A stretch of DNA of 64,000 bases from Cellulomonas sp. Leaf395 (GCF_001424125.1 NZ_LMQI01000003.1:183880-247879); one strand, 5' to 3'; positions 45,445 to 53,008 are shown, counted from the stretch's first letter. Made by a program: numbers and translations. The notes: generated from the letters alone by a model not told the origin.

Positions 45445-46047
45445 ATGCCGAGAGTTGTCGACCCAGCGCAGCGCCGCCAGGATCTGGCCGCCGCGGTCCT
45501 GCGGGTGATCCGCCGGGACGGGCTCGAGCACGCCTCCGTCCGGAACGTCGCGCAGGAGGCCGGCCTGTCGATGGGGTCGCTGCGGCACTACTTCACGTCC
45601 CAGTCGGAGCTGATGGCGTTCGCGTTCGAGACCGTCATCGAGCGCATCCAGGCGCGGCTCGGCGACCTCACCGGCGAGCGGGATCCCCGGCGCCGGGCGG
45701 AGACGATCCTGGTGGAGCTCCTGCCGCTCGATGCCGACCGCCGGGCCGAGAACGAGGTCTGGCTCGCCTTCACCGCCCGCGCCGCGGTGGATCCGACCCT
45801 GCGAGCCCTGCGCGACGAGGGCTACGACGCGCTCCGGGACGGCTGCCGGGCGATCGTGGCCGAGCTGTCCGAGGCGGGTCTGGCGCCGACCGACGTGCCG
45901 GCCGAGACCGAGCGGCTGCACGCCCTGCTCGACGGACTCGCCGTCCACGCCGCCATGCGCCCGGACCTGCACACCGCCGAGTCCCTGGCCGCCGCCATCT
46001 CCCGGCACCTCGACGCCCTCGCCGTGGAGCGGTCCAGAGGGGATTGA
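45445..46047 (+). CDS. TetR-family transcriptional regulator (BetI-like N-terminus)
   Basis: 200 aa. The DNA-binding domain is MPRVVDPAQRRQDLAAAVLR followed by the HTH ASVRNVAQEAGLSMGSLRHYF and SQSELMAFAF. The C-terminal domain has the TetR_C pattern ENEVWLAFTARAAVDPTLRAL. ATG 45445 was preferred over the longer frame because it gives the standard N-terminus and has a -10 box at 6 nt. Its ligand is unknown; the target is probably the divergent membrane protein and itself. Confidence 0.88.
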   Translation: MPRVVDPAQRRQDLAAAVLRVIRRDGLEHASVRNVAQEAGLSMGSLRHYFTSQSELMAFAFETVIERIQARLGDLTGERDPRRRAETILVELLPLDADRRAENEVWLAFTARAAVDPTLRALRDEGYDALRDGCRAIVAELSEAGLAPTDVPAETERLHALLDGLAVHAAMRPDLHTAESLAAAISRHLDALAVERSRGD

Positions 46048-46197
46048 CGAGGATCGGGGCGGTGACCGTCGGGATGCGCCGCGGGATCCGGGCGTCGGCC
46101 GGCGGCGGTCGGATGCCCGCGGTGTGCGCGTCGGGGGTGTGCGCCACCGGGCCCGGACGCGCAGTCGTCGCGGTCCGGCCCCGGCGGGCCGCCAGGG

Positions 46198-46704
46198 TCA
46201 GCGGTAGTTGGTGAACTGCAGGTCGGCGTCGACGTCGGCGCCCTTGAGCAGCGCGATCACGGCCTGCAGGTCGTCGCGGCTCTTGCCGGTCACGCGCAGC
46301 TCGTCGCCCTGGATCTGGGTCTTGATGCCCTTGGGGCCCTCGTCGCGGATGATCTTGGCCACCTTCTTGGCGGTCTCGCTGCTGAGGCCCTCCTTGATGA
46401 GCGCCTCGAGGCGGTACTCCTTGCCGGACGGCTTGGGCTCGGGGCCGTCGTCGCCACCGGTGTCCAGGGACTTCAGCGAGATGCCGCGCCGGATCAGCTT
46501 GGTCTGGAACACGTCGAGGACGGCGAGCACCCGCTCGGACGAGTTGGCGATCATCAGGATCTTCTCGCCGCTCCACGCGATCGACGCGCCCACGCCCTTG
46601 AAGTCGTACCGCTGGGCGATCTCCTTCGAGGCCTGGTTGAGGGCGTTGTCCACCTCCTGGCGGTCGACCTTGCTGACGACGTCGAACGAGGCTTCGCTCG
46701 CCAT
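46198..46704 (-). CDS. yajQ: YajQ family cyclic di-GMP-binding/nucleotide-binding protein
   Basis: 168 aa, the normal family length. Signatures are [31 protein letters not shown], and [22 protein letters not shown]. Some homologues bind c-di-GMP or nucleic acid; the cellular role here is unknown. GGAGG lies 7 nt before ATG 46704. The 150 bp beyond its 3' end (46048-46197) contain no gene I can support. Same relative place as Rv0566c after htpX. Confidence 0.93.
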   Translation of the reverse strand: MASEASFDVVSKVDRQEVDNALNQASKEIAQRYDFKGVGASIAWSGEKILMIANSSERVLAVLDVFQTKLIRRGISLKSLDTGGDDGPEPKPSGKEYRLEALIKEGLSSETAKKVAKIIRDEGPKGIKTQIQGDELRVTGKSRDDLQAVIALLKGADVDADLQFTNYR

Positions 46705-46785
46705 GGTTTCTCCTCCTGCTGCCCGCGATGACTCAGGCTGGTCGCTCGGGGGTCGGCGCCTGTTTCGCTAGCACCGCCCGGGTGT

Positions 46786-46794
46786 TGCTATCCT
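46786..46794 (+). promoter_or_regulatory. extended -10 promoter of tRNA-Tyr
   Basis: TGC followed by TATCCT (46789-46794), an extended -10 element, about 60 bp before the tRNA. Confidence 0.5.
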
Positions 46795-46856
46795 TCCACC
46801 CGCACGCTGCACGCGCGTTCGCCCCTGGGGCGTCCTCTCGTTCGGCAGGCATCCCC

Positions 46857-46938
46857 GGCGGGTTACCCGAGTGGCCAAAGGGGGCTGACTGTAAATCAGC
46901 TGGCAACGCCTACGGGGGTTCGAATCCCTCACCCGCCA
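46857..46938 (+). tRNA. tRNA-Tyr (GTA)
   Basis: Acceptor stem GGCGGGT/ACCCGCC, anticodon arm GCTGA-CTGTAAA-TCAGC with anticodon GTA, a long variable arm (class II, as bacterial tRNA-Tyr requires), T-loop TTCGAAT, discriminator A. The 3' CCA is not encoded. Confidence 0.95.
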
Positions 46939-46979
46939 CGTTGTGACCACGACCCCGGACCCTGCGGTCCGGGGTCGTG

Positions 46980-47438
46980 TCATGTCCGGGCAGCGCGGGC
47001 GCGCACGTCGCCGGGTCGGACGCCGAGCGCGGCGAGGAGCGCCGCTGCCGGGTCCGGCTCGTCGCGCGTGAGGAGTGCGAGGAGCAGGTGCCGCGGGGTG
47101 ACGCGGCGGGACTTCTCCGTGGCGGCCAGCGTGTAGGCCAGCGGCAGGACCGCACGGAACCCCGAGGTGGGCTGCCTGGCGCTGCGGCGGCTGATCGGGA
47201 CCGCTGCTCCGAGGTCGGGGCTCGTCAGGCCGATCGCGGCGAGAGCTGCTCGGTCCAGTGAACGGAGCTCGGACCGCGCGGTCTGCAGGTCGATGCCCAC
47301 CAGCTCGGCGGTCGCCGGGTCGTGCAGCAGGCCGAGCAGCAGGTGGTCGGTGCCGACGCGCCGGTCTCCGCGGAGGGCGGCCTCGTCGTCCCCGGCGGCG
47401 ACGGCGGCACGGGCGGCGGGTGAGAGACGATCGAGCAC
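46980..47438 (-). CDS. Clp N-terminal (Clp_N) domain protein
   Basis: 152 aa containing only the double Clp repeat found at the N-terminus of ClpC/ClpA: repeat 1 near residues 2-60 (RVGTDHLLLGLLHD) and repeat 2 near 93-145 (FRAVLPLAYTLAA, RVTPRHLLLALLTRDEPDPAAALLAALGV). No AAA+ domain is present. Such stand-alone domains can bind ClpC ligands; mycobacterial ClpC2 sequesters cyclomarin. GTG 47438 lies 6 bp after the HTH gene stop, so the two form an operon. A sensor or decoy role is inference. Confidence 0.85.
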   Translation of the reverse strand: MLDRLSPAARAAVAAGDDEAALRGDRRVGTDHLLLGLLHDPATAELVGIDLQTARSELRSLDRAALAAIGLTSPDLGAAVPISRRSARQPTSGFRAVLPLAYTLAATEKSRRVTPRHLLLALLTRDEPDPAAALLAALGVRPGDVRARAART

Positions 47439-47444
47439 GAGAAC

Positions 47445-47645
47445 CTACTTTCCGTACTTGGCGTGCACCGACTGCCGGGCCACCCCGAGGGCGTCGCCGA
47501 TCTGCTCCCAGGACCAGCCCTGCTCCCGCGCGAGCGCGACCTGCTGGGCCTCCACCTGCTCGGCGAGACGCCGCAGGGCACCGACCGCCCGCAGCCCGAC
47601 GGCGGGGTCGGTGGTGCGGAGCTGCGCGGAGAGGTCGTCGGCCAT
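47445..47645 (-). CDS. small helix-turn-helix DNA-binding protein
   Basis: 66 aa from ATG 47645. A predicted coiled helix (LRAVGALRRLAEQVEAQQVALAREQ) is followed by an HTH, GWSWEQIGDALGVARQSVHAKY. I chose ATG 47645 over the longer frame because a consensus promoter (TTGACA, 18 nt, CAGACT) ends 6 nt before it. It is the likely reader of the TGTCA-N8-TGACA sites around its promoter and is paired with the Clp_N protein downstream. The partner arrangement suggests a split ClpC2-like regulator. Confidence 0.82.
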   Translation of the reverse strand: MADDLSAQLRTTDPAVGLRAVGALRRLAEQVEAQQVALAREQGWSWEQIGDALGVARQSVHAKYGK

Positions 47646-47648
47646 GGC

Positions 47649-47692
47649 GTCAGTCTGGATTGACAAACCCTCACGTGTCAATCCAGACTGAC
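47649..47692. promoter_or_regulatory. long inverted repeat holding two face-to-face promoters
   Basis: GTCAGTCTGGATTGACA (47649-47665) and its exact complement (47676-47692) flank a 10-nt spacer. Each arm provides the -35 TTGACA of one promoter and the -10 CAGACT of the other, with 18-nt spacers. The plus promoter (47660-47689) drives the ABC exporter; the minus promoter (47652-47681) drives the HTH-Clp_N pair. Both start at or within 2 nt of the start codon. Confidence 0.75.
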
Positions 47693-47697
47693 ACAAG

Positions 47698-48615
47698 ATG
47701 TCAGGCCAGACTGACGACGGGAGCGGGTCGATGGTGGTGCAGGTCGAGGGTCTTCGTATGCGCTACGGGTCCGTGGACGTGCTCGACGACGTGTCCTTCC
47801 ACGTCGGCCACGGCCAGGTGGTGGCGCTGCTCGGTCCGAACGGAGCAGGCAAGACCACGACCATCGAGATCCTCGAAGGCTTCCGGAGGTGCTCGGCCGG
47901 CCGCGTGGCGGTGCTCGGCGTCGATCCCGCGCACGGGACCGAGCAGTGGCGTGCCCGTGTCGGCGTCGTCCTGCAGTCGTGGCGCGACCACGGCAGGTGG
48001 CGGGTGCGGGAGCTCCTGGCACACCTGGGGTCGTACTACGCCGCGTACTCGACGCCGGACGTCCCACGGCCCTGGGACGCGGACGCGCTGGTCGCGGCCG
48101 TCGGGCTCACCGACCAGGCGAACCAGGAGGTCCGACGCCTGTCCGGTGGCCAGCGTCGTCGGCTCGACGTCGCGGTCGGCGCCGTCGGGCGGCCCGAGCT
48201 GCTCTTCCTCGACGAGCCCACGGCCGGTCTCGATCCGGAGGCCCGACGGGAGTTCCACGACCTGGTGCGCGGGCTCGTGCAGGACCACGGGACGACCGTC
48301 CTGCTCACCACCCACGACCTCGCGGAGGCCGAGACCCTGGCGGACCGCATCCTCGTGCTGGACGGCGGCCGCATCGTGGCCGACGGTACCGCGGCGGACC
48401 TGGCGCACCGCTTCGCCGGCGACGACGAGGTGCGCTGGACGATCGGCGGCGAACGGTTCGTGCGGTCGACGCCGCGCTCCACCGCCTTCGCGCGCGCCCT
48501 CTTCGCCGTGCACGGCGAGGACGTCGCCGACCTGGAGATCCGGCGCGCGTCGCTCGAGGACTCGTACCTGGCGCTGGTGCGGCGGGCCGAGTCGGGGCAG
48601 CGGGTGGCGTCGTGA
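47698..48615 (+). CDS. ABC-2 type exporter ATP-binding protein
   Basis: 305 aa drug/lipid-exporter-type ATPase with all motifs intact: Walker A GPNGAGKTT (46-54), Q-loop VVLQSW, signature LSGGQRRR, Walker B LLFLDEPTAGLDPE and H-switch LTTHDL. The C-terminal ~80 residues are the accessory region of this class. ATG 47698 is nearly leaderless. The stop overlaps the permease start (GTGA). Divergent from the HTH-Clp_N pair, which probably controls it. Confidence 0.92.
   Translation: MSGQTDDGSGSMVVQVEGLRMRYGSVDVLDDVSFHVGHGQVVALLGPNGAGKTTTIEILEGFRRCSAGRVAVLGVDPAHGTEQWRARVGVVLQSWRDHGRWRVRELLAHLGSYYAAYSTPDVPRPWDADALVAAVGLTDQANQEVRRLSGGQRRRLDVAVGAVGRPELLFLDEPTAGLDPEARREFHDLVRGLVQDHGTTVLLTTHDLAEAETLADRILVLDGGRIVADGTAADLAHRFAGDDEVRWTIGGERFVRSTPRSTAFARALFAVHGEDVADLEIRRASLEDSYLALVRRAESGQRVAS
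47699..47716. promoter_or_regulatory. third TGTCA-N8-TGACN operator copy, inside the ABC gene start
   Basis: TGTCAGGCCAGACTGACG shares TGTCA, CCAGACTGAC and spacing with the sites at 47648-47665 and 47676-47693. It lies over codons 1-6 of the ABC ATPase gene, so a bound protein could act as a roadblock. Confidence 0.6.
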
Positions 48616-49442
48616 GGTCGGGCCTGCGGCCCGGGCTGCAGCAGGGGCTCATCGAGCTGCGGCAGTCGGTCACCGGCACGGACCTCGTCGGTCACCTGCT
48701 GTGGCCCGTCGTGACGCTGGTCGCCCTCGTGCTGCTCCAGCACCGGGACCGCCCTGCCGGTCTGACGCTGGGCGCGTTCGCCCTGCCCGGCGTCGTGGGG
48801 ATGTTCGTCGCCCTCGGCATGCTGCTGGACGTGCAGTACCTCAGCGCCGACCGCGAGGACGGCACGGTGCTCCGCGCCAGGGCGATCCCCGGCGGGATCA
48901 CCGGCTACCTCGTCGGGAAGCTGGTCACCGTCTCCGGGACCGTCGGGCTGTACGTCGCCGTCGTCGTGGCCGGGGGAGCGCTGCTGATCGACGGCGTCGA
49001 CCTCCGGACCGTCGACTGGGTGACGTTCACGTGGGTGCTCCTGCTCGGTCTCGTCGCGACGCAGTCGATCGGCCTCGTGCTCGGCGCGCTCGTGCGGAGC
49101 CCGCGCGGCGCCGGTTACGTGTCGCTGCCGGTCGTGGGGCTCATCGCGATCTCGGGGGTGTTCGTCCCCGTCACCGCACTCGCGGCCGGGTGGCAGGCGG
49201 TGGCCCAGGTGTTCCCTGTGTACTGGCTCGGTCTCGGGATGCGCGCGGCCTTCCTCCCGGACGCGGCGGCCGTCGCGGAGATCGGCGGGTCGTGGCGCCC
49301 CCTGGAGACGGCAGCGGTGCTCGGGGCGTGGGCGGTCGTCGGTGTCGTCGTGGCACCGGCCGTGCTGCGCCGGATGGCCCGCAAGGAGTCGGGGTCGAGC
49401 GTCGCCGCCCGGCGGGACCGGGCACTGCAGCGCGTCGCCTAG
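48612..49442 (+). CDS. ABC-2 type exporter permease
   Basis: 276 aa with six membrane segments and the ABC-2 signature around AISGVFVPVTALAAGWQAVAQVFPVYWLGLGMR (seen as SGVFVPVTAL and FPVYWLGLGMR). GTG 48612 overlaps the ATPase stop. Together they form a two-gene exporter; the substrate is unknown, possibly a toxic compound sensed by the divergent regulator. Confidence 0.9.
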   Translation: MRSGLRPGLQQGLIELRQSVTGTDLVGHLLWPVVTLVALVLLQHRDRPAGLTLGAFALPGVVGMFVALGMLLDVQYLSADREDGTVLRARAIPGGITGYLVGKLVTVSGTVGLYVAVVVAGGALLIDGVDLRTVDWVTFTWVLLLGLVATQSIGLVLGALVRSPRGAGYVSLPVVGLIAISGVFVPVTALAAGWQAVAQVFPVYWLGLGMRAAFLPDAAAVAEIGGSWRPLETAAVLGAWAVVGVVVAPAVLRRMARKESGSSVAARRDRALQRVA

Positions 49443-49461
49443 GGCTGTGGGCGAGGGCTGG

Positions 49462-49467
49462 CAGGGT
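49462..49467 (+). promoter_or_regulatory. -10-like box of a leaderless promoter for the RecQ-type helicase
   Basis: CAGGGT, 6 nt, GTG 49474. First base deviates from TANNNT. Confidence 0.4.
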
Positions 49468-49473
49468 GGGCGC

Positions 49474-51579
49474 GTGCCCCAGACCACCCACGACACCACC
49501 CGTGACTCAGCACTCGCCGTGCTGCGCCGACTGGTCGGCAACCCGGCCGCCGAGTTCCACGACGGCCAGTTCGAGGCCATCGAGACGCTCGTCGACGACC
49601 ACCGCCGCGCCCTCGTCGTGCAGCGCACCGGCTGGGGGAAGTCGGCGGTCTACTTCGTCGCGACGATGCTGCTGCGCGAGCGCGGCGCCGGACCGACCGT
49701 GCTGGTCTCGCCGTTGCTGGCCCTCATGCGCGACCAGGTCGCCGCCGCCGAGCGCGCCGGGGTGCGCGCCGTGGCGATCAACTCGACCAACGCCCACGAG
49801 TGGGACGAGCTGCTGCAGCGGCTGGCGGCCGACGACGTCGACGTGCTGCTCGTCTCGCCGGAGCGGCTGAACAACCCCGCGTTCCGGGAGAACCAGCTGC
49901 CCACCCTCGTGCGGCGCCTCGGCATGCTGGTGGTCGACGAGGCGCACTGCATCAGCGACTGGGGCCACGACTTCCGCCCGGACTACCGGCGCCTGCGCGA
50001 TCTCATCGCGACCATGCCCGCGGGTGTGCCGGTGCTGGCGACGACGGCCACGGCGAACAGCCGTGTGGTGGCGGACGTCGCGGACCAGCTGGGCACGGGT
50101 GACGCGGAGGGTGCCCTGACGATCCGCGGGCCTCTCGCGCGGGCCTCGCTGCGCCTCGGGGTGCTGCGGCTGCCGAGCGCCCGGGCCCGGTTGGGCTGGT
50201 TGCTCAGCCACCTCGGCGACCTCCCGGGCTCCGGAATCATCTACACGCTCACCGTGGCAGCCGCCCAGGACACCGCACGGCTGCTGCGGGAGGCAGGGCA
50301 CGACGTGCGCGCGTACACGGGCCAGACCGACCCGTCGGAGCGCGAGGAGTCCGAGGCCGCGCTGAAGGGCAACACCGTCAAAGCACTCGTCGCGACGAGC
50401 GCGCTCGGCATGGGGTTCGACAAGCCGGACCTCGGCTTCGTGCTGCACCTGGGCGCGCCCTCGTCGCCCGTGTCCTACTACCAGCAGGTGGGTCGTGCCG
50501 GCCGCGCGACGGCGAGCGCCGACGTGCTGCTGCTGCCGGGCCCGGAGGACCGGGACATCTGGCAGTACTTCGCCACGGCCTCCATGCCCGACGAGGACCG
50601 CGCGCAGCGGGTGATCGCGGAGCTGTCGGAGCGGCCGCTGTCGACGCCGGCGCTCGAGGCCCGCGTCGACGTCCGCCGCACCCCGCTGGAGCTCCTGCTG
50701 AAGGTGCTCGACGTCGACGGTGCCGTCCGGCGGGTGCAGGGCGGCTGGGTGGCCACCGGGCAGTCGTGGACCTACGACGCGGAGCGGTACGCGCGGATCG
50801 CCGCCGCCCGCCAGGCCGAGCAGGAGCACATGCTCGAGTACGAGCGGACCGACGGGTGCCGGATGGAGTTCCTGCAGCGCAGCCTCGACGACGAGACGGC
50901 GACCCCGTGCGGGCGCTGCGACTCGTGCGCGGGCGCCTGGTACCCGACCGACATCGTCGAGGACGCGGCCGCCTCCGCCGAGCGCTCCCTGGACCGCGTC
51001 GGGGTCCCCGTGGAGCCGAGGGCGCAGTGGCCGGTCGGCGCGGACCGCCTCGGTCTGCCGGTGCGCGGCAAGATCGGCGAGGGGGAGCGGGCAGCCGAGG
51101 GTCGCGCGCTCGCCCGGCTGACGGACCTCGGCTGGGGGACCGCGCTGCGAGAGGTCTTCGCGGCCGGTGCTGCCGATGCGCCGATCACGCCGGCGATGCT
51201 TGCAGGCTGCGTGCGGGTGCTTGCCCAGTGGGGCTGGGACGAGCGGCCGACGGCGGTCGTCGCGCTGCCGTCGCGGCACCGCCCGCTGCTCGTCGACTCC
51301 CTCGCCCGGGGGCTCGCCGAGATCGGTCGGCTGCCGTACGCGGGGGCCCTGGCGCTTCGTGACGGCGGTCCGACCGGGGGACCGGGCGGCAACAGCGCGT
51401 TCCGTCTCGCGGGCGTCTGGGGGCGTCTCGACGCGTCCGGGCTGGCGATCCCGGGCGGGCCGGTGCTGCTCGTCGACGACCTCGTCGACAGCCGCTGGAC
51501 GATGACCGTCGCCGCCCGCGAGGTGCGGCTGGCTGGAGCCTCGGCCGTGCTGCCGTTCGCCCTGGCGCTGCGGGGCTGA
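49474..51579 (+). CDS. RecQ-family DNA helicase fused to a phosphoribosyltransferase-like domain
   Basis: 701 aa. Helicase motifs: FHDGQFEAI (motif 0), QRTGWGKSAVYF (I), VVDEAHCISDWGHDF (II with aromatic-rich loop), TATANSRV (III), STALGMG-like ATSALGMGFDKPDL (V), YYQQVGRAGR (VI). A RecQ zinc region follows (CRMEFLQRSL, CGRCDSC). The last ~200 residues include VLLVDDLVDSRWTMTVAAREL-like PRPP-loop sequence (quoted: LLVDDLVDSRWT) as in ComF/phosphoribosyltransferases. GTG 49474 removes a spurious extension. DNA repair role; the purpose of the fusion is unknown. Confidence 0.9.
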   Translation: MPQTTHDTTRDSALAVLRRLVGNPAAEFHDGQFEAIETLVDDHRRALVVQRTGWGKSAVYFVATMLLRERGAGPTVLVSPLLALMRDQVAAAERAGVRAVAINSTNAHEWDELLQRLAADDVDVLLVSPERLNNPAFRENQLPTLVRRLGMLVVDEAHCISDWGHDFRPDYRRLRDLIATMPAGVPVLATTATANSRVVADVADQLGTGDAEGALTIRGPLARASLRLGVLRLPSARARLGWLLSHLGDLPGSGIIYTLTVAAAQDTARLLREAGHDVRAYTGQTDPSEREESEAALKGNTVKALVATSALGMGFDKPDLGFVLHLGAPSSPVSYYQQVGRAGRATASADVLLLPGPEDRDIWQYFATASMPDEDRAQRVIAELSERPLSTPALEARVDVRRTPLELLLKVLDVDGAVRRVQGGWVATGQSWTYDAERYARIAAARQAEQEHMLEYERTDGCRMEFLQRSLDDETATPCGRCDSCAGAWYPTDIVEDAAASAERSLDRVGVPVEPRAQWPVGADRLGLPVRGKIGEGERAAEGRALARLTDLGWGTALREVFAAGAADAPITPAMLAGCVRVLAQWGWDERPTAVVALPSRHRPLLVDSLARGLAEIGRLPYAGALALRDGGPTGGPGGNSAFRLAGVWGRLDASGLAIPGGPVLLVDDLVDSRWTMTVAAREVRLAGASAVLPFALALRG

Positions 51580-51580
51580 G

Positions 51581-52192
51581 TCAGCCGGTTGGCACGCTCG
51601 TCGTGAGGCCGACCCCCGCATCCGCGAGCCGAGCCACCGCGCGCAGCGTGGTGGGGGCCGCCACAGCGGCGGTCAGGTCGAGCAGCACGGTGGCCCCGAA
51701 GCCCGCCGCCCGCGCGTCCGACGCGGTCGCGGCGACACAGTGGTCGGTGGCCAGACCGACGACGTCGACGTCGGTGACGCCCGCCGCGGTCAGCACGTCG
51801 GCGAGCGGCGCGCCGTCCGCCCCGACCACCTGACCCTCGAAACCGGAGTAGTCCTGGCGTCCCTGCCCCTTGCGGACGTGCACGGTGCTCGCGGGCAGCA
51901 GCAGGTCGGGGTGGTACTCGGCCCCGGGCGTCCCGGCGACGCAGTGCACCGGCCAGGTGGACACGTAGTCGGGCTCGGCACCGACGGCGAAGTGGCCGTC
52001 GTTGGTGTCCGGGAGCGGCGCGTGCCAGTCCCGGGTCGCCACGACGACGGCGTACCGGTCGGACTGCTGCTCGAGGTACCCCGTCACTGCGCGCGCGACT
52101 GCGTTCCCGCCGGTGACGGCGAGCGCGCCGCCCTCGCAGAAGTCGTTCTGCACGTCGACGACGATCAGTGCCCGGGTGCCCGCTGTGCTCAC
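51581..52192 (-). CDS. pncA: nicotinamidase PncA (isochorismatase superfamily)
   Basis: 203 aa. The catalytic triad is visible: Asp13 (VDVQNDFCEGG), Lys in HVRKGQG and Cys in GLATDHCVAAT; metal-binding Asp/His residues are in ATRDWHAP and NDGHF, and WPVHCVAGTPGAEYHP is typical of PncA. It converts nicotinamide to nicotinate for NAD recycling. It ends one base after the convergent helicase stop. GTG 52192 has CATGAT at 6 nt. Confidence 0.88.
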   Translation of the reverse strand: MSTAGTRALIVVDVQNDFCEGGALAVTGGNAVARAVTGYLEQQSDRYAVVVATRDWHAPLPDTNDGHFAVGAEPDYVSTWPVHCVAGTPGAEYHPDLLLPASTVHVRKGQGRQDYSGFEGQVVGADGAPLADVLTAAGVTDVDVVGLATDHCVAATASDARAAGFGATVLLDLTAAVAAPTTLRAVARLADAGVGLTTSVPTG

Positions 52193-52198
52193 GCACCC

Positions 52199-52204
52199 AT
52201 CATG
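52199..52204 (-). promoter_or_regulatory. -10-like box of a leaderless promoter for pncA
   Basis: CATGAT on the minus strand, 6 nt before GTG 52192. Confidence 0.45.
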
Positions 52205-52213
52205 CGCCCGTGG

Positions 52214-52672
52214 TCAGGAAGTCGTGCCGCAGGTGTAGGTGCCCTGGGTCAGGGAGATCGTGTTGCCGTCGTACAGCGTGTCGAACGTGCCGGCGTCCTG
52301 CGCCGTCTCGAACGCGACCCCGACGCCCAGGGGATCGGCGAAGCCGGTCAGGCCCGCCAGCAGCTCCTCGGCGCCGGTCTGGCAGGAGGGGTCCCACGGG
52401 AGGGTCTGGTACCCCAGGGCGGCGAGCGAGTCGATCGTGGGCTGCAGCGAGGTGGTGTCCCCCTCGCCGGTCTCCACGACCTCCGTCCAGACGACGAAGA
52501 ACGGCTCGGTCGTCGTCGCGGCGTCGATCGCCGTGGGCCACGCCGGGGCGGCCGCGGCGACCTCCGTCTGCGGGGCGGCTTCGTCGTCGCTCCCCCCTGT
52601 GCAGGCGGCGGTGCTGAGCAGGGCGGCGGAGAGCGTGAGGGCAGCGACGATGCTGCGACGGGGCTGGCGCAT
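52214..52672 (-). CDS. small lipoprotein of unknown function
   Basis: 152 aa from ATG 52672. A signal peptide with lipobox LSTAAC (Cys24) is followed by an acidic linker and a compact domain with one likely disulfide pair (DPSCQTG and TYTCGTTS). No family recognised. CACGAT lies 7 nt before the ATG, and a LacI-operator-like TGAAACGTTTAG stands 43 bp upstream. Probably displayed on the outer membrane face. Confidence 0.78.
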   Translation of the reverse strand: MRQPRRSIVAALTLSAALLSTAACTGGSDDEAAPQTEVAAAAPAWPTAIDAATTTEPFFVVWTEVVETGEGDTTSLQPTIDSLAALGYQTLPWDPSCQTGAEELLAGLTGFADPLGVGVAFETAQDAGTFDTLYDGNTISLTQGTYTCGTTS

Positions 52673-52784
52673 GGCCGGGATCGTGGCACGCGAAGAGCGG
52701 CGCCGACCATGAGATGAAACGTTTAGGCAGCCGGTCGCCGGACCGTCCGCCGGAGCCGATTTCGCGAGCACCCCGCAGCCCGTG

Positions 52785-52790
52785 TAACCT
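52785..52790 (+). promoter_or_regulatory. -10 box of the tRNA-Thr promoter
   Basis: TAACCT in GTGTAACCTTG, 10 nt before the tRNA 5' end, so the transcript begins almost at the mature end. Confidence 0.55.
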
Positions 52791-52800
52791 TGCTCGCGCT

Positions 52801-52873
52801 GCCCCGATAGCTCAGTCGGCAGAGCGTCTCCATGGTAAGGAGAAGGTCAAGGGTTCGATTCCCTTTCGGGGCT
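52801..52873 (+). tRNA. tRNA-Thr (GGT)
   Basis: Acceptor GCCCCGA/TCGGGGC, anticodon arm TCTCC-ATGGTAA-GGAGA with anticodon GGT, T-arm AAGGG-TTCGATT-CCCTT, discriminator T. CCA not encoded. Confidence 0.95.
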
Positions 52874-52934
52874 CTGTGGTGTGTTCGAAGGAAGTGCCGT
52901 GATTCCGCGGCACGGACCATGGGCACATCGACAT

Positions 52935-53008
52935 GGCGGGGTAGCTCAGGTGGTTAGAGCACACGGCTCATAATCGTGGTGTCGCGGGTTCGAGTCCCGC
53001 TCCCGCTA
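52935..53008 (+). tRNA. tRNA-Met (CAT), elongator type
   Basis: Acceptor GGCGGGG/TCCCGCT with terminal G-T pairs, anticodon arm CACGG-CTCATAA-TCGTG, T-arm GCGGG-TTCGAGT-CCCGC, discriminator A. The anticodon stem lacks the three G-C pairs of initiator tRNA. A CAT-anticodon tRNA-Ile2 cannot be excluded, but the tRNA-Thr/tRNA-Met/rpmG order favours Met. Confidence 0.92.

Noticed and set aside
46857..53008. tRNA genes as integration sites for a genomic island
   Set aside because: No integrase, no direct repeat of a tRNA 3' end, and flanking genes are in a conserved order.
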